The notes under the pieces were generated by a model, which was not told the origin of the DNA, made no database searches, and worked only from the letters and a program-made list of their open reading frames with translations. From NCBI GenBank assembly GCA_035704905.1, contig DASSWN010000005.1, positions 1 through 64,000 on the forward strand: a DNA stretch of 64,000 nucleotides, read 5' to 3'. Each line of letters starts with the position of its first letter. Positions within the stretch are counted from its first letter, which is position 1. Below are positions 26,232 to 34,769 of this stretch, in pieces. The translations under genes were made by a program, and so were the position numbers. This DNA comes from DASSWG01 sp035704905. Its GTDB lineage: Bacteria > Bacteroidota > Bacteroidia > Flavobacteriales > Flavobacteriaceae.

Positions 26232-26262
26232 AGGCCGTTGGTATTTCGACGGTCTTTTTTTT
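26232..26262 (+). terminator. orphan terminator-like hairpin upstream of the LRR protein gene
   Basis: AGGCCGT and ACGGTCT pair with one G-U across a 10-base loop, and a run of eight T follows immediately. It points in the plus direction, yet no plus-strand gene precedes it (the gene to its left is the minus-strand sigma factor). It lies about 60 bases before the T9SS leucine-rich-repeat gene, so it either ends an unseen small RNA or attenuates that gene. Confidence 0.6.
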
Positions 26263-26324
26263 AAATTTCACGAAACGTTTATTCAAGACTTATATTTTTT
26301 TATTACTCCAAAAACCAATTTATC

Positions 26325-28271
26325 ATGAAACATTTTTATCAAATCTTTAACCCGATTTTTTTATTTGTTCTCCTTCTTTTTTCAATGAGCATTTCTGCAC
26401 AAATTGTGAACATTCCCGATGCAAATTTAAAAACGGCTTTGGTGAATTATCAGAATCCTGTGATTGACACCAATGGCGATTCGGAAATTCAGGTTTCGGA
26501 AGCCGAAGCGGTTATCAATGGATTATACTTGGGTTCCTCAAATATTTCGGATGCTACGGGGATAGAAGCATTCATAAATGTTACTTTTCTTAATTTATCG
26601 TATAACCATTTGACTTCGATAAACCTCTCAAATTTCCCAGATTTGGCTTTTCTGGACATAAGTTCAAATTTTTTGACAGAACTGGATATTTCCAATAATT
26701 CCAATCTTACGACCTTGGCCTTTTTATCCAATCCAAATCTCACCTATATCAATCTGAAAAATGGGAATATGGAAAACATGGAATTGTTGGAACCGCTTTA
26801 TGAAACGCCAAATGTCAACCTGGTTTGCGTGGACGATGTGAATACGTTTTATGACATTATGCCTATGTGGCCGGGAAATATGATGTGGGACGCATTGATC
26901 ACCACTTATTGCAGCTTCACCCCGGCTCAATCAAATGTACTTACTGGAAATTTGAATTTGGACAACGGGCAAGGATGCTTGGATCCGACGGCGACGGGCT
27001 TTCCGAATACTTTGGTGCAAGCAGTACAAGGCCCGAATAGTTTTGGCGTTTGGACCGACGATATGGGAAATTATGATCTATATGTAGATACTGGTGCCAC
27101 CATTACTTCCGTAGTGAGTAATCTGCCTCCTTATTTTTCAGTGCTTCCCGCATCGCATTCTTCGAATTTTACAGGATACGGAACAACGGAAACAGTGGAT
27201 TTTTGTATCGAATCCAATTCGCAGGTCGATGACTTGAACGTGACGATAATTCCAATTTCATTTGCCCAGCCGGGTGAAACAACGGTTTACAAAATTGTTT
27301 ATGAAAATATGGGAAGCACGGTTTTAAGTGGACAGATTACGTTTCAGTATGACGACAGTAAACAAACTTTTGTATTGGCGACTCCCACGGAAACTTCCAT
27401 TACCGCAAATATTTTAAATTTCGATTTCACCGACCTTTTGCCCTTGCACAGTAGGGAAATTATGGTGGAAATGCTCAATGGAATTCCTCCGGCTGTCGAA
27501 CTTGGGGACGTGTTGACTTTTACGGCCACTATAACGCCAAACACAAACGATTATACACCAAATGACAATACCTTTCAATTGGAACAAACCGTGGTAAGTT
27601 CTTTTGACCCGAACGACAAACAAGTTCTGGAAGGGGAAGAAATAGCGATCGCCGATGCCGATGAATATTTGCATTATCTGATCCGTTTCCAAAATACGGG
27701 AACAGCTTCTGCCAATAATGTTGTGGTGACGGACACGTTGAGCGAAATGCTGGACTGGAGCAGTTTGCGCATGGTTTCCTCGAGCCATGAATTCCGGGCC
27801 CGAACAACCAATGGCAATTTTGTGGAGTTTATTTTTGAAGGAATAAACCTTCCCTACGAATCGGCCGACGAACCGGGAAGCCATGGCTATATTGCTTTCA
27901 AAATAAAGCCCAAAACCGATATCGCCGTTGGGGATTTCATTACGGGAAAAGCCGCAATTTATTTCGATTTCAACGAACCAATTATTACGAACACGGTTTC
28001 CACGGAAGTGGTGGAAAATCTTTCTTCGGAAAGTTTCAATTTGACGGAAAATATCAGTTTATATCCAAATCCAACGAATGGTATTTTGAATATTTCCACA
28101 GAAAAAGATGTGCAGAATCTGGAGGTTTATTCCATAACGGGAAAACTTCTGTTCCAACATTCGGGCGATTTGAAAAATATTGATCTGCAAGAATTCGCCC
28201 GTGGCGTTTATTTTCTGAAAATTATGGGCGAAAATGGACAAATCTTTACTGAAAAAATCATTCGGAAATAA
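26325..28271 (+). CDS. secreted leucine-rich-repeat protein with T9SS type A sorting domain
   Basis: A 648-residue exported protein. The signal peptide covers residues 1-26 (ending SISAQ). A leucine-rich-repeat region spans about 60-150 with LNLSYNHLTSINLS, LDISSNFLTELDIS and LTYINLKN. After a Cys-containing segment come an extended beta-domain region and a DUF7619/DUF11-like stretch (FDPNDKQVLEGEEI, LIRFQNTGTASANNVVVTDTL). The last ~75 residues form a T9SS type A domain (YPNPTNGILNIS to FTEKIIRK) that routes it to the cell surface or medium. It probably mediates binding; the ligand is unknown. A strong terminator follows. Confidence 0.9.
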   Translation: MKHFYQIFNPIFLFVLLLFSMSISAQIVNIPDANLKTALVNYQNPVIDTNGDSEIQVSEAEAVINGLYLGSSNISDATGIEAFINVTFLNLSYNHLTSINLSNFPDLAFLDISSNFLTELDISNNSNLTTLAFLSNPNLTYINLKNGNMENMELLEPLYETPNVNLVCVDDVNTFYDIMPMWPGNMMWDALITTYCSFTPAQSNVLTGNLNLDNGQGCLDPTATGFPNTLVQAVQGPNSFGVWTDDMGNYDLYVDTGATITSVVSNLPPYFSVLPASHSSNFTGYGTTETVDFCIESNSQVDDLNVTIIPISFAQPGETTVYKIVYENMGSTVLSGQITFQYDDSKQTFVLATPTETSITANILNFDFTDLLPLHSREIMVEMLNGIPPAVELGDVLTFTATITPNTNDYTPNDNTFQLEQTVVSSFDPNDKQVLEGEEIAIADADEYLHYLIRFQNTGTASANNVVVTDTLSEMLDWSSLRMVSSSHEFRARTTNGNFVEFIFEGINLPYESADEPGSHGYIAFKIKPKTDIAVGDFITGKAAIYFDFNEPIITNTVSTEVVENLSSESFNLTENISLYPNPTNGILNISTEKDVQNLEVYSITGKLLFQHSGDLKNIDLQEFARGVYFLKIMGENGQIFTEKIIRK

Positions 28272-28290
28272 AGAAGAAAAATCCTGATTT

Positions 28291-28331
28291 AAACCCCGGC
28301 GTTCCCAAGTTTTGGAAACCGGGGTTTTTTG
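28291..28331 (+). terminator. rho-independent terminator after the LRR protein gene
   Basis: AAACCCCGG (28291-28299) pairs perfectly with CCGGGGTTT (28319-28327), followed by T-rich sequence. Confidence 0.85.
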
Positions 28332-28365
28332 TTTCCCAATACTTTACGGTTCAATTTCAAATCCG

Positions 28366-28373
28366 TAAATTTG
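28366..28373 (+). promoter_or_regulatory. -7 box of ffh
   Basis: TAAATTTG matches TAnnTTTG, 44 bases before the ffh start codon. Confidence 0.55.
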
Positions 28374-28417
28374 CAAATTCTGAAATTACAGTAGAATTGT
28401 CAAAAAATTGAAGATGT

Positions 28418-29746
28418 ATGTTCGATAATTTAAGCGATAAACTCGACAAAGCGCTCCACGTCCTGAAAGGGCACGGGCAAATCACCGAAATAAATGTGGC
28501 CGAAACCCTCAAGGAAGTCCGCAGGGCTTTGGTGGACGCCGATGTAAACTATAAAATTGCCAAAGAATTCACTTCTACCGTAAAGGAGAAAGCTTTGGGC
28601 CAAGATGTGCTTTCAAGTTTGAAGCCGGGGCAATTGATGGTGAAAATCGTAAAAGATGAACTGACGGAATTAATGGGTGGCGATGCCGAGGGAATCAACC
28701 TTTCGGGAAGCCCAAGCGTGATTCTAATGTCCGGCTTACAAGGAAGCGGTAAGACGACTTTCTCCGGAAAATTGGCAAATTTCCTAAAAAACAAGAAAAC
28801 AAAAAAACCTTTATTGGTTGCTTGTGATGTGTATCGTCCGGCAGCAATCGATCAATTGCACGTGGTGGGCGAGCAAATCGGTGTTGAGGTTTTTTCACAG
28901 CGTGAAAATACCGATCCGGTTTCCATAGCGAAAAACGCGATCGCGCATGCGAAACAAAATGGACACAACGTAGTAATCATCGATACCGCGGGCCGTTTGG
29001 CCGTTGACGAAGCGATGATGACCGAAATTTCCAATATTCATCAAGCCATTCAACCGCAGGAAACTTTGTTTGTAGTGGATGCCATGACGGGGCAAGATGC
29101 CGTCAATACTGCAAAAGCCTTTAACGACCGTTTGAATTTTGACGGGGTTATCTTGACAAAACTCGATGGCGACACGCGTGGTGGCGCTGCGATTTCCATT
29201 AAATCGGTGGTGAACAAACCCATAAAATTCATCGGTACGGGTGAAAAAATGGATGCCATCGACATTTTCTATCCTTCCCGAATGGCGGAACGTATTTTGG
29301 GAATGGGCGATGTGATTTCCTTAGTGGAAAGGGCGCAGGAACAATATGACGAAGAGGAAGCACGAAAAATTCAGAAGAAAATCGCCAAGAACCAATTTGG
29401 GTTCGATGATTTCTTGAAGCAAATCCAGCAGGTCAAGAAAATGGGGAACATGAAAGACCTGATGGGAATGATTCCCGGTGCCGGCAAAATGATGAAAGAT
29501 ATTGATATCGATGACGATGCGTTCAAAGGAGTTGAAGCAATTATTCATTCCATGACCCCGGAGGAGCGCGCGCAACCAAAAGTCATCAATCCAAGCCGGA
29601 AAAAACGGATCGGAAAAGGTTCCGGAACCTCGGTGCAAGAGGTGAACCAGCTTTTGAAGCAATTTCAACAAATGAGCAAAATGATGAAAATGATGCAAGG
29701 CGGCGGCGGAAAAAAAATGATGCAAATGATGAAGGGAATGAAGTAG
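28418..29746 (+). CDS. ffh: signal recognition particle protein Ffh
   Basis: A 442-residue SRP54-type GTPase that binds signal peptides of nascent membrane proteins together with 4.5S RNA. The N and G domains are in order, with the P-loop GLQGSGKTTFSGK near residue 106, DTAGRLAVDEAMM near 190 and TKLDGDTRGGAA near 247. The methionine-rich M domain ends in the repeated MMKMMQGGGG/MMQMMKGMK stretch. No 4.5S RNA gene is recognised nearby. A CAGT foldback element begins directly after its stop codon. Confidence 0.97.
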   Translation: MFDNLSDKLDKALHVLKGHGQITEINVAETLKEVRRALVDADVNYKIAKEFTSTVKEKALGQDVLSSLKPGQLMVKIVKDELTELMGGDAEGINLSGSPSVILMSGLQGSGKTTFSGKLANFLKNKKTKKPLLVACDVYRPAAIDQLHVVGEQIGVEVFSQRENTDPVSIAKNAIAHAKQNGHNVVIIDTAGRLAVDEAMMTEISNIHQAIQPQETLFVVDAMTGQDAVNTAKAFNDRLNFDGVILTKLDGDTRGGAAISIKSVVNKPIKFIGTGEKMDAIDIFYPSRMAERILGMGDVISLVERAQEQYDEEEARKIQKKIAKNQFGFDDFLKQIQQVKKMGNMKDLMGMIPGAGKMMKDIDIDDDAFKGVEAIIHSMTPEERAQPKVINPSRKKRIGKGSGTSVQEVNQLLKQFQQMSKMMKMMQGGGGKKMMQMMKGMK

Positions 29747-29747
29747 T

Positions 29748-30029
29748 ATTCAGTTTTCAGTTCGCAGTTGCAGTTGGCAGTCGCAGTTGGCAGTAACAGT
29801 TATGTGTAGTAGAAGAAAAGGAAAAAACATGAGCTTTAAGTCATTGATGGCATATAAAATGAGTTTTGCTTTGGCGGATGATAGATGCGGAAACAAGTTC
29901 AGCATGACAGAATTAAGAATATAAAATTGCTAAAAAGCATTTCAATACTGGAGGCTTGTTAAATTATATGATCCTTCATCCCGAATAATTTAGGGTAAAC
30001 ACTGACTAAACACTGAAAACTGACTACTA
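29748..30029. repeat. CAGT-stutter foldback element between ffh and folD
   Basis: The left arm (29748-29803) holds eight CAGT units spaced 6-7 bases apart; the right arm (about 29998-30029) holds the complementary ACTG units. The two ends share an inverted CAGTTTTCAGT block and, with a 2-base gap, an AGTAGT block. The 190-base middle is AT-rich and non-coding and contains a second repeat at 29884-29910. The element fills the whole gap from just after the ffh stop to just before the folD start. Confidence 0.6.
29884..29910. repeat. GGAAACAAGTTCAGCATGAC repeat unit
   Basis: This sequence resembles half of the dispersed GTCATGCTGAACTTGTTTC-type repeats common in Bacteroidota intergenic regions. 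Only one half is present here, nested inside the foldback element. Confidence 0.4.
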
Positions 30030-30035
30030 AAAAAG

Positions 30036-30911
30036 ATGACACTTCTCGACGGAAAGAAAATAAGCAACGACATTAAAGATGAAATCGCGGAAAAGGTTTC
30101 CAAAATGAAACAGCGCGGTGAAAAAGTCCCACATTTGGCGGCTTTGATTGTCGGGAACGATGGCGCGAGTTTAACCTATGTTGCAAGCAAAGTGAAGTCT
30201 TGCGAGCGCGTCGGATTTGAATCTACTTTGGTGAAATTGCCGGAAACGGTTCAAGAACAGGAATTGCTGGAAAAAATTGAGGAGTTCAACAAGAATGACG
30301 ATATCGATGGCTTTATTGTGCAATTGCCATTGCCGCCGCAAATCGATACGCAAAAAGTTATTATGGCCATTGATCCCAGCAAAGATGTGGACGGTTTTCA
30401 TCCTATGAATTTTGGGAAAATGGCCTTGGATATGACCACTTTTATTCCCGCGACACCGTTTGGAATTTTGGAATTGTTGGAACGCTACAATGTTGATACG
30501 AAAGGAAAACACACTGTGGTTATTGGACGCAGCCATATTGTTGGCCGGCCGATGAGTATTTTAATGGGAAGAAAAGGTTGGCCGGGAAATTCCACCGTGA
30601 CCTTAACGCATAGTCACACCAAAAACATTACCCAGATTATCAGTCAGGCCGATATTGTGATTTCTGCATTGGGAATCCCGAATTTCGTAAAAGCTGAAAT
30701 GGTTCGCGACGATGCTGTTGTGATTGACGTGGGCATTACGCGTGTGCCCGATGCAACCAAAAAATCCGGATTCCGATTGGCCGGTGATGTGGATTTCGAA
30801 AATGTGAGCAAAAAAGCTTCCTTTATTACGCCCGTTCCAGGCGGGGTTGGTCCAATGACAATTGCCATGTTATTGAAAAACACGCTTTTGGCGCGGGAAC
30901 GTAGGAAATAG
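30036..30911 (+). CDS. folD: bifunctional methylenetetrahydrofolate dehydrogenase/cyclohydrolase
   Basis: A 291-residue cytosolic enzyme interconverting 5,10-methylene-, methenyl- and 10-formyl-tetrahydrofolate. It shows the catalytic region YVASKVKSCERVGFES (active-site Lys near residue 54), VQLPLPPQI near 105, the NADP loop GRSHIVGRPMSILM near 166-179 and the terminal PVPGGVGPMTIAMLL motif. The length is normal. The gene is bracketed by two CAGT foldback elements that run right up to its start and stop codons, so it is probably transcribed alone. Confidence 0.97.
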   Translation: MTLLDGKKISNDIKDEIAEKVSKMKQRGEKVPHLAALIVGNDGASLTYVASKVKSCERVGFESTLVKLPETVQEQELLEKIEEFNKNDDIDGFIVQLPLPPQIDTQKVIMAIDPSKDVDGFHPMNFGKMALDMTTFIPATPFGILELLERYNVDTKGKHTVVIGRSHIVGRPMSILMGRKGWPGNSTVTLTHSHTKNITQIISQADIVISALGIPNFVKAEMVRDDAVVIDVGITRVPDATKKSGFRLAGDVDFENVSKKASFITPVPGGVGPMTIAMLLKNTLLARERRK

Positions 30912-31080
30912 TGTGCAGTAGGCAGTGGCAGTGTGAAGCAGAAGTTTTGAACAATCTATTCATCTGCGAACTTATCAGGTATGTCATTAAAGGGAAAATG
31001 ATCGTTACCAAATTAAGCTATTATATCTACCATAAATTCATCTATCGGTTACTGCCAACTGCTACTGCCCACTGCCTACT
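30912..31080. repeat. CAGT-stutter foldback element between folD and the YkvA-like gene
   Basis: The left arm (30912-30940) reads GTGCAGTAGGCAGTGGCAGT; the right arm (31049-31080) is its imperfect complement (ACTGCCAACTGC, then TACTGCCCACTGCCTACT). They share an inverted AGTAGGCAGTGG block. The outer end abuts the folD stop on one side and the YkvA-like gene's TAG stop on the other. It lies between convergent genes and might act as a two-way transcription end. Confidence 0.65.
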
Positions 31081-31474
31081 AACTTTCCATTTTCCAGTCC
31101 AAATATTTGTGCAGATCTGTTTCCACAAAACGCATGGCAATGGTAAGCACCGTAAGGTCATCGATATATCCCAGACCCGGAATAAAATCGGGAATAATAT
31201 CGAACGGGTTCAAAATGTACAATAAGGTAAAAATAACCGAGGCCACAGTGAACCACGGCACTTGTTTGTAAATTCCCTTGCGATAATCTTTAAGCATGTT
31301 CAGCATTAATTTGCCGAGTTCCGTATATTTCTCCAACATACCGGTATGGGCCAATTTTTTATTGATTTCTTCTTCACTGTCGAGTACATCCGTCAAATCA
31401 TTTTCGTCCATGTTTCGACCCTGGTTTTTCACAAAGTCTTCGTTAATTACTGAGGTTCTTTTTTGTGATTTCAT
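31079..31474 (-). CDS. YkvA/DUF1232 family membrane protein
   Basis: A 131-residue protein. The N-terminal 60 residues are charged and soluble; from residue 72 a DUF1232 domain follows, with PWFTVASVIFTLLYILNPFD and IIPDFIPGLGYIDDLTVL, the family's hallmark. It has one or two membrane helices. Function in this family is unknown. The start at 31474 is supported by an ATGA overlap with the stop of the AI-2E family gene upstream; the longer open frame further up is antisense to nothing useful and reads through that gene. The stop TAG sits at the edge of a foldback repeat. Confidence 0.82.
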   Translation of the reverse strand: MKSQKRTSVINEDFVKNQGRNMDENDLTDVLDSEEEINKKLAHTGMLEKYTELGKLMLNMLKDYRKGIYKQVPWFTVASVIFTLLYILNPFDIIPDFIPGLGYIDDLTVLTIAMRFVETDLHKYLDWKMES

Positions 31475-32505
31475 AATTTTGGTATTTCTTGTTGTGGTTC
31501 TTTTTTTCCGAATTCTTTTTTGTAAATTTTTAAAATCAGTAAGAAAAGTGATATTAAAAGCGGCCCAAAAATCAGACCGATAAATCCGAACAAAGGCACC
31601 CCAACAACCACGCCAATTAAAGTAATGAGCGGGTGCACATTGTCCAATCTTCTTAAAACATAAAGCCGAATGAGGTTGTCGGTGGCACCAACAACGACCA
31701 ATCCATAAATTAAAATTGAAATTGCCTGCGTGGTTTGATCTTGCGCCAAGAGTAATATAGTTACCGGAACAATTCCCAATAAGGTGCCCACAAATGGAAT
31801 CATGGATCCAATGGTCGTTATAGCGAACCAGAAAAATGGATCGGGCACATTGAAAATTAAAAACCCGATCAGGGCAATGACACCTTGACAAATGGCAACA
31901 AGCGGAATTCCAATGGCATTCGCGCGAACCATACTGGTACTTTCTTTTCCGATTAATTGTAAATTTTCATGACCAATCGGAATATAGGCGTCTAAAGCAT
32001 CGCGTAATTCTTTTCGGTTAATGAGCATATAATACAAAATAAAATACATGATGCCAATCGCGATAAAAGCTTCGAAAGTTCCGCCGGCTAAATTTTGGAT
32101 ATTGGTGGAAATCCAAGAAGTGATTTTGCCTGTATCTATTTGGCCGCTGATATCATAGCCGAATGAATCCTCCAGTTTGTTGATCTGTGATTTTATGATG
32201 TCGATTATTTTCTGCGAATTGTTCACCGCCTTGCTTATTTTCGATCCTAAAAGGAGGACAATACCCGAAATGGGAAGTAAAATCCCGATGAAGGAAGCCA
32301 GCATCAACAGTGATGCCGCCAAATTTTTGTTCCAGCCTTTTTCCAGTAATTTTGTCATCCATTTTCGGAAGAGCACATAAAGGGTCACTCCTCCCAAAAC
32401 ACCCGACAGATATGGGATCATTTCACGGAATATCAAGATCGCCGCAAAAACGATTAGCAGTAAAATGAAAAGTTGCCGTACCAGTATCGGAGGGAGTTTT
32501 CCCAT
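31471..32505 (-). CDS. AI-2E family transporter
   Basis: A 344-residue inner-membrane protein with about eight hydrophobic segments. Its pattern is that of the AI-2E/PerM family: two helices near the N-terminus, a soluble stretch of about 55 residues, then the conserved C-terminal membrane bundle with FAITTIGSMIPFVGTLLGIVPV, DNLIRLYVLRRLDNVHPLITLIGVV and FGPLLISLF. Family members export small molecules or ions (Na+/Li+ antiport in some); the name AI-2E should not be read as proof of AI-2 transport. It overlaps the YkvA-like gene by 4 bases and starts one base after the VOC gene. Confidence 0.88.
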   Translation of the reverse strand: MGKLPPILVRQLFILLLIVFAAILIFREMIPYLSGVLGGVTLYVLFRKWMTKLLEKGWNKNLAASLLMLASFIGILLPISGIVLLLGSKISKAVNNSQKIIDIIKSQINKLEDSFGYDISGQIDTGKITSWISTNIQNLAGGTFEAFIAIGIMYFILYYMLINRKELRDALDAYIPIGHENLQLIGKESTSMVRANAIGIPLVAICQGVIALIGFLIFNVPDPFFWFAITTIGSMIPFVGTLLGIVPVTILLLAQDQTTQAISILIYGLVVVGATDNLIRLYVLRRLDNVHPLITLIGVVVGVPLFGFIGLIFGPLLISLFLLILKIYKKEFGKKEPQQEIPKL

Positions 32506-32506
32506 A

Positions 32507-32932
32507 TTATTTAATGAATAATTGATCTATATTTTTAAATGCTTTGAATTCCAATGAGTTTTGTGATGGATCTCGAAAAAACATGGTTGCTTGTTCGCCC
32601 GGTTCTCCTTCAAAACGAATATACGGTTCAATAACAAAAGAGATTTGGTTTGCTTTTAAATGTTCGGCAAATTCTTGAAAATCTTTCCATGGAAGCACCA
32701 CTCCAAAATGCGGAATCGGAACTTGCTTGCCGTCCACTTGGCCGTAAGTTTCGGTATTGTTCTCTTTCATTTTTTGTTCATGAAGAACCAACTGGTGACC
32801 AAAAAAATTGAAATCCACCCAATGTTCGCTGCTGCGACCTTCCTGAAAACCTAAACTATCGCGATAAAACCTTCGGTTGGTTTCCAAATTATCCACAGGA
32901 ATAGCCAAGTGAAAAGGAGAAAGCACTGACAT
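32507..32932 (-). CDS. VOC family protein (glyoxalase/dioxygenase fold)
   Basis: A 141-residue protein of the vicinal-oxygen-chelate fold. It opens SPFHLAIPVDNLETNRRFYRDSLGFQEGRSS and closes FFRDPSQNSLEFKAF, the usual metal-ligand strands (His7-8 region and a C-terminal Glu). Such single-domain proteins act on diverse small substrates; none is assigned here. It forms an operon with the AI-2E family and YkvA-like genes downstream. Confidence 0.85.
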   Translation of the reverse strand: MSVLSPFHLAIPVDNLETNRRFYRDSLGFQEGRSSEHWVDFNFFGHQLVLHEQKMKENNTETYGQVDGKQVPIPHFGVVLPWKDFQEFAEHLKANQISFVIEPYIRFEGEPGEQATMFFRDPSQNSLEFKAFKNIDQLFIK

Positions 32933-32987
32933 AAAAATTTTGTTTTGAAAGTTACTGCGAAAAACGGAAAAAAGCCTTAAATATATG

Positions 32988-33746
32988 TTAGTGTTTCGAT
33001 TTTTTTTGTTTTTCTATCGGTTTATGGGTTTTCTGCGAACTGGCGAGTAGGTCATTCATTTCGGCCAGTTCCGAAGGAGTTAAATCGCGGTATTTTCCCA
33101 CGGGAACATCCAACAAAACATTCATGATTCGGATGCGTTTCAATGCGGTTACTTCGTAGCCCAAATATTCGCACATTCTTCGAATTTGCCGGTTCAATCC
33201 TTGTGTCAATACCATCCGAAAAGTATGGTTACTAATCCGTTCCACTTCACATTTCTTGGTCATGGTGCCCAAAATTGGAATTCCATTGCGCATGCGTTCA
33301 ATAAAATCCGGATTGATCAGTCGATCAACGGTGACGATGTATTCTTTTCCGTGATTGTTTTTGGAACGAAGGATTTTGTTCACAATATCGCCGTCATTCG
33401 TCAATAAAATAAGGCCCTCGCTCGCTTTGTCCAATCTTCCGATCGGAAAAATTCGTGTGGGATAATTTATGAAATCGATAATGTTGTCTTTTTCTACACC
33501 CGTATCGGTGGTACACACAATGCCCACGGGTTTGTTGAATGCCAAATACACCGGATTTTGCTGTCTTTCGCCCACCAATTTTCCGTTGACGCGAATTTCA
33601 TCTTCCGCTGTAATTTTTGTTCCCATTTCAGGAAGCTCCCCATTGATGGTAACGCGCCCTTCTTCAATCAGTTTATCGGCAGCCCGGCGGGAACAGTAAC
33701 CGATTTCGCTTAAATATTTATTTATGCGCGTGCGTTTGGTTTCCAA
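32988..33746 (-). CDS. rluF: 23S rRNA pseudouridine synthase RluF
   Basis: A 252-residue pseudouridine synthase. An S4 RNA-binding domain opens it (RINKYLSEIGYCSRRAADKLI), and the catalytic core holds GRLDKASEGLILLTNDGD with the active-site Asp near residue 102, then the RQIRRMCEYLGYEVTALKRIRI motif. The NDGDIVNKIL continuation is typical of RluF, which modifies 23S rRNA U2604 and tRNA-Tyr. The start is TTG at 33744-33746: no ATG lies in frame between the upstream stop at 33768-33770 and the S4 domain; only ATT codons are alternatives. The C-terminus ends in a basic tail. Confidence 0.92.
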   Translation of the reverse strand: METKRTRINKYLSEIGYCSRRAADKLIEEGRVTINGELPEMGTKITAEDEIRVNGKLVGERQQNPVYLAFNKPVGIVCTTDTGVEKDNIIDFINYPTRIFPIGRLDKASEGLILLTNDGDIVNKILRSKNNHGKEYIVTVDRLINPDFIERMRNGIPILGTMTKKCEVERISNHTFRMVLTQGLNRQIRRMCEYLGYEVTALKRIRIMNVLLDVPVGKYRDLTPSELAEMNDLLASSQKTHKPIEKQKKSKH

Positions 33747-33816
33747 AAGATGAATTTTTAGAATGAATTAAAATGAATTATTCCTCAAAAGGAAAAAAAT
33801 CCTTTGAAAAAAGAAA

Positions 33817-33999
33817 TTATTCGTCGGTGTCTTTGCGGCGTTTTAAAATACCAATTCCGGAAAGGAAAAAAATGAACCCAACAATAGCCGGTGCCCATGG
33901 GTTGATAATAAGGGAAATGCTTCCGAATATGCCAAATATTCCGGCAATTAGCGCGATCATTCCCAAAACGGTCAGGGTCATTCCAAGTACTTTTATCAT
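33817..33999 (-). CDS. small membrane protein of unknown function
   Basis: A 60-residue protein with two hydrophobic helices (about residues 1-22 and 27-48) and a charged tail (KRRKDTDE). I do not recognise the family; many flavobacteria have similar two-helix proteins. The ATG at 33999 is the first with a membrane-protein N-terminus. An upstream in-frame GTG/TTG-type extension would add a poor hydrophilic lead. Confidence 0.55.
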   Translation of the reverse strand: MIKVLGMTLTVLGMIALIAGIFGIFGSISLIINPWAPAIVGFIFFLSGIGILKRRKDTDE

Positions 34000-34046
34000 A
34001 ATTTCAATTTTGGTTAATGTTATTTGTTGAGAGTTTCCCGGCAGAT

Positions 34047-34616
34047 TCATTGCCACCCGATCCAAAAATAAGTTATTTCTGTGTTCGGGGGAATTTGCGC
34101 AGCCGTTATTTCATCTGCGTTTATATCATTCGGAAGTTCTTTTTTGTCGATGGTCACATAGGCATTTATTTCATCAATGAAAATCACCAATGCATTCAAG
34201 GTGTTTTCAATGCGCGAAATATGGTAATTTGCCACAATATCTTTAAAAGTGCTTTCTGGGCCGAAGCCTTCTTTGGTTTTGAAGCGCGGATCAATAATTT
34301 GAATATTCCCAATTGCGCTTGTGGAATCGAAATTTTGTACGGGGTCCAAACGCAATAATTTGGAGCCGTTTTTATCATAAATGAAAATTTCGTTTTCACT
34401 TCCGAAAACCCCTGTCGTCTTTTTTATCACAACGGAATCATTCGGATAAAGCGAATCCAACTGTCTAATCTGAGTCTTTTTCGTTAGTGGACCGACCGAT
34501 GAATCGCCAATTAAAAACGGATCGGCCCTTTCTTTTTGACAAGAAAAAAACAATAAAGAAAGAACGCTCAGCCTTAAAACCAGATTTTTCATAAAAATTT
34601 TTAAAGTCCGTTTCAT
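34047..34616 (-). CDS. lipoprotein of unknown function
   Basis: A 189-residue predicted lipoprotein. The signal segment ends LLFFSC, with the lipidated cysteine at residue 26 if the upstream ATG (34616) is used or at 18 with the second (34592). The upstream ATG has an AAAGG stretch a few bases before it. The mature part is soluble and rich in Asp, Lys and aromatic residues, ends TEITYFWIGWQ, and shows no family I can name. It is divergent from queE. Confidence 0.65.
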   Translation of the reverse strand: MKRTLKIFMKNLVLRLSVLSLLFFSCQKERADPFLIGDSSVGPLTKKTQIRQLDSLYPNDSVVIKKTTGVFGSENEIFIYDKNGSKLLRLDPVQNFDSTSAIGNIQIIDPRFKTKEGFGPESTFKDIVANYHISRIENTLNALVIFIDEINAYVTIDKKELPNDINADEITAAQIPPNTEITYFWIGWQ

Positions 34617-34755
34617 AACCTTTTTCAGCTTCGAAAAAGAAAATGAAATATAAAAGTAAACATTGCTTTGCTATTGTGGAAATTTAACGCGTTTTTTTAG
34701 AATATTTTATAATTCCCCACGAAAAGCCTTCCCAAAAAACCATCAAGAAAATAAG

Positions 34756-34763
34756 TACCTTTG
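34756..34763 (+). promoter_or_regulatory. -7 box of queE
   Basis: TACCTTTG matches TAnnTTTG. The first start codon ATG at 34770 begins seven bases after the G of the box, about where transcription should start. Confidence 0.7.
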
Positions 34764-34769
34764 CAGCTT

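Noticed and set aside
29748..31080. Possible CRISPR array
   Set aside because: The CAGT units are too short and irregular, there are no unique spacers of constant length and no cas genes.
31475..31891. Upstream extension of the YkvA-like frame
   Set aside because: It reads through the AI-2E family gene in another frame; the ATGA overlap supports the shorter start.
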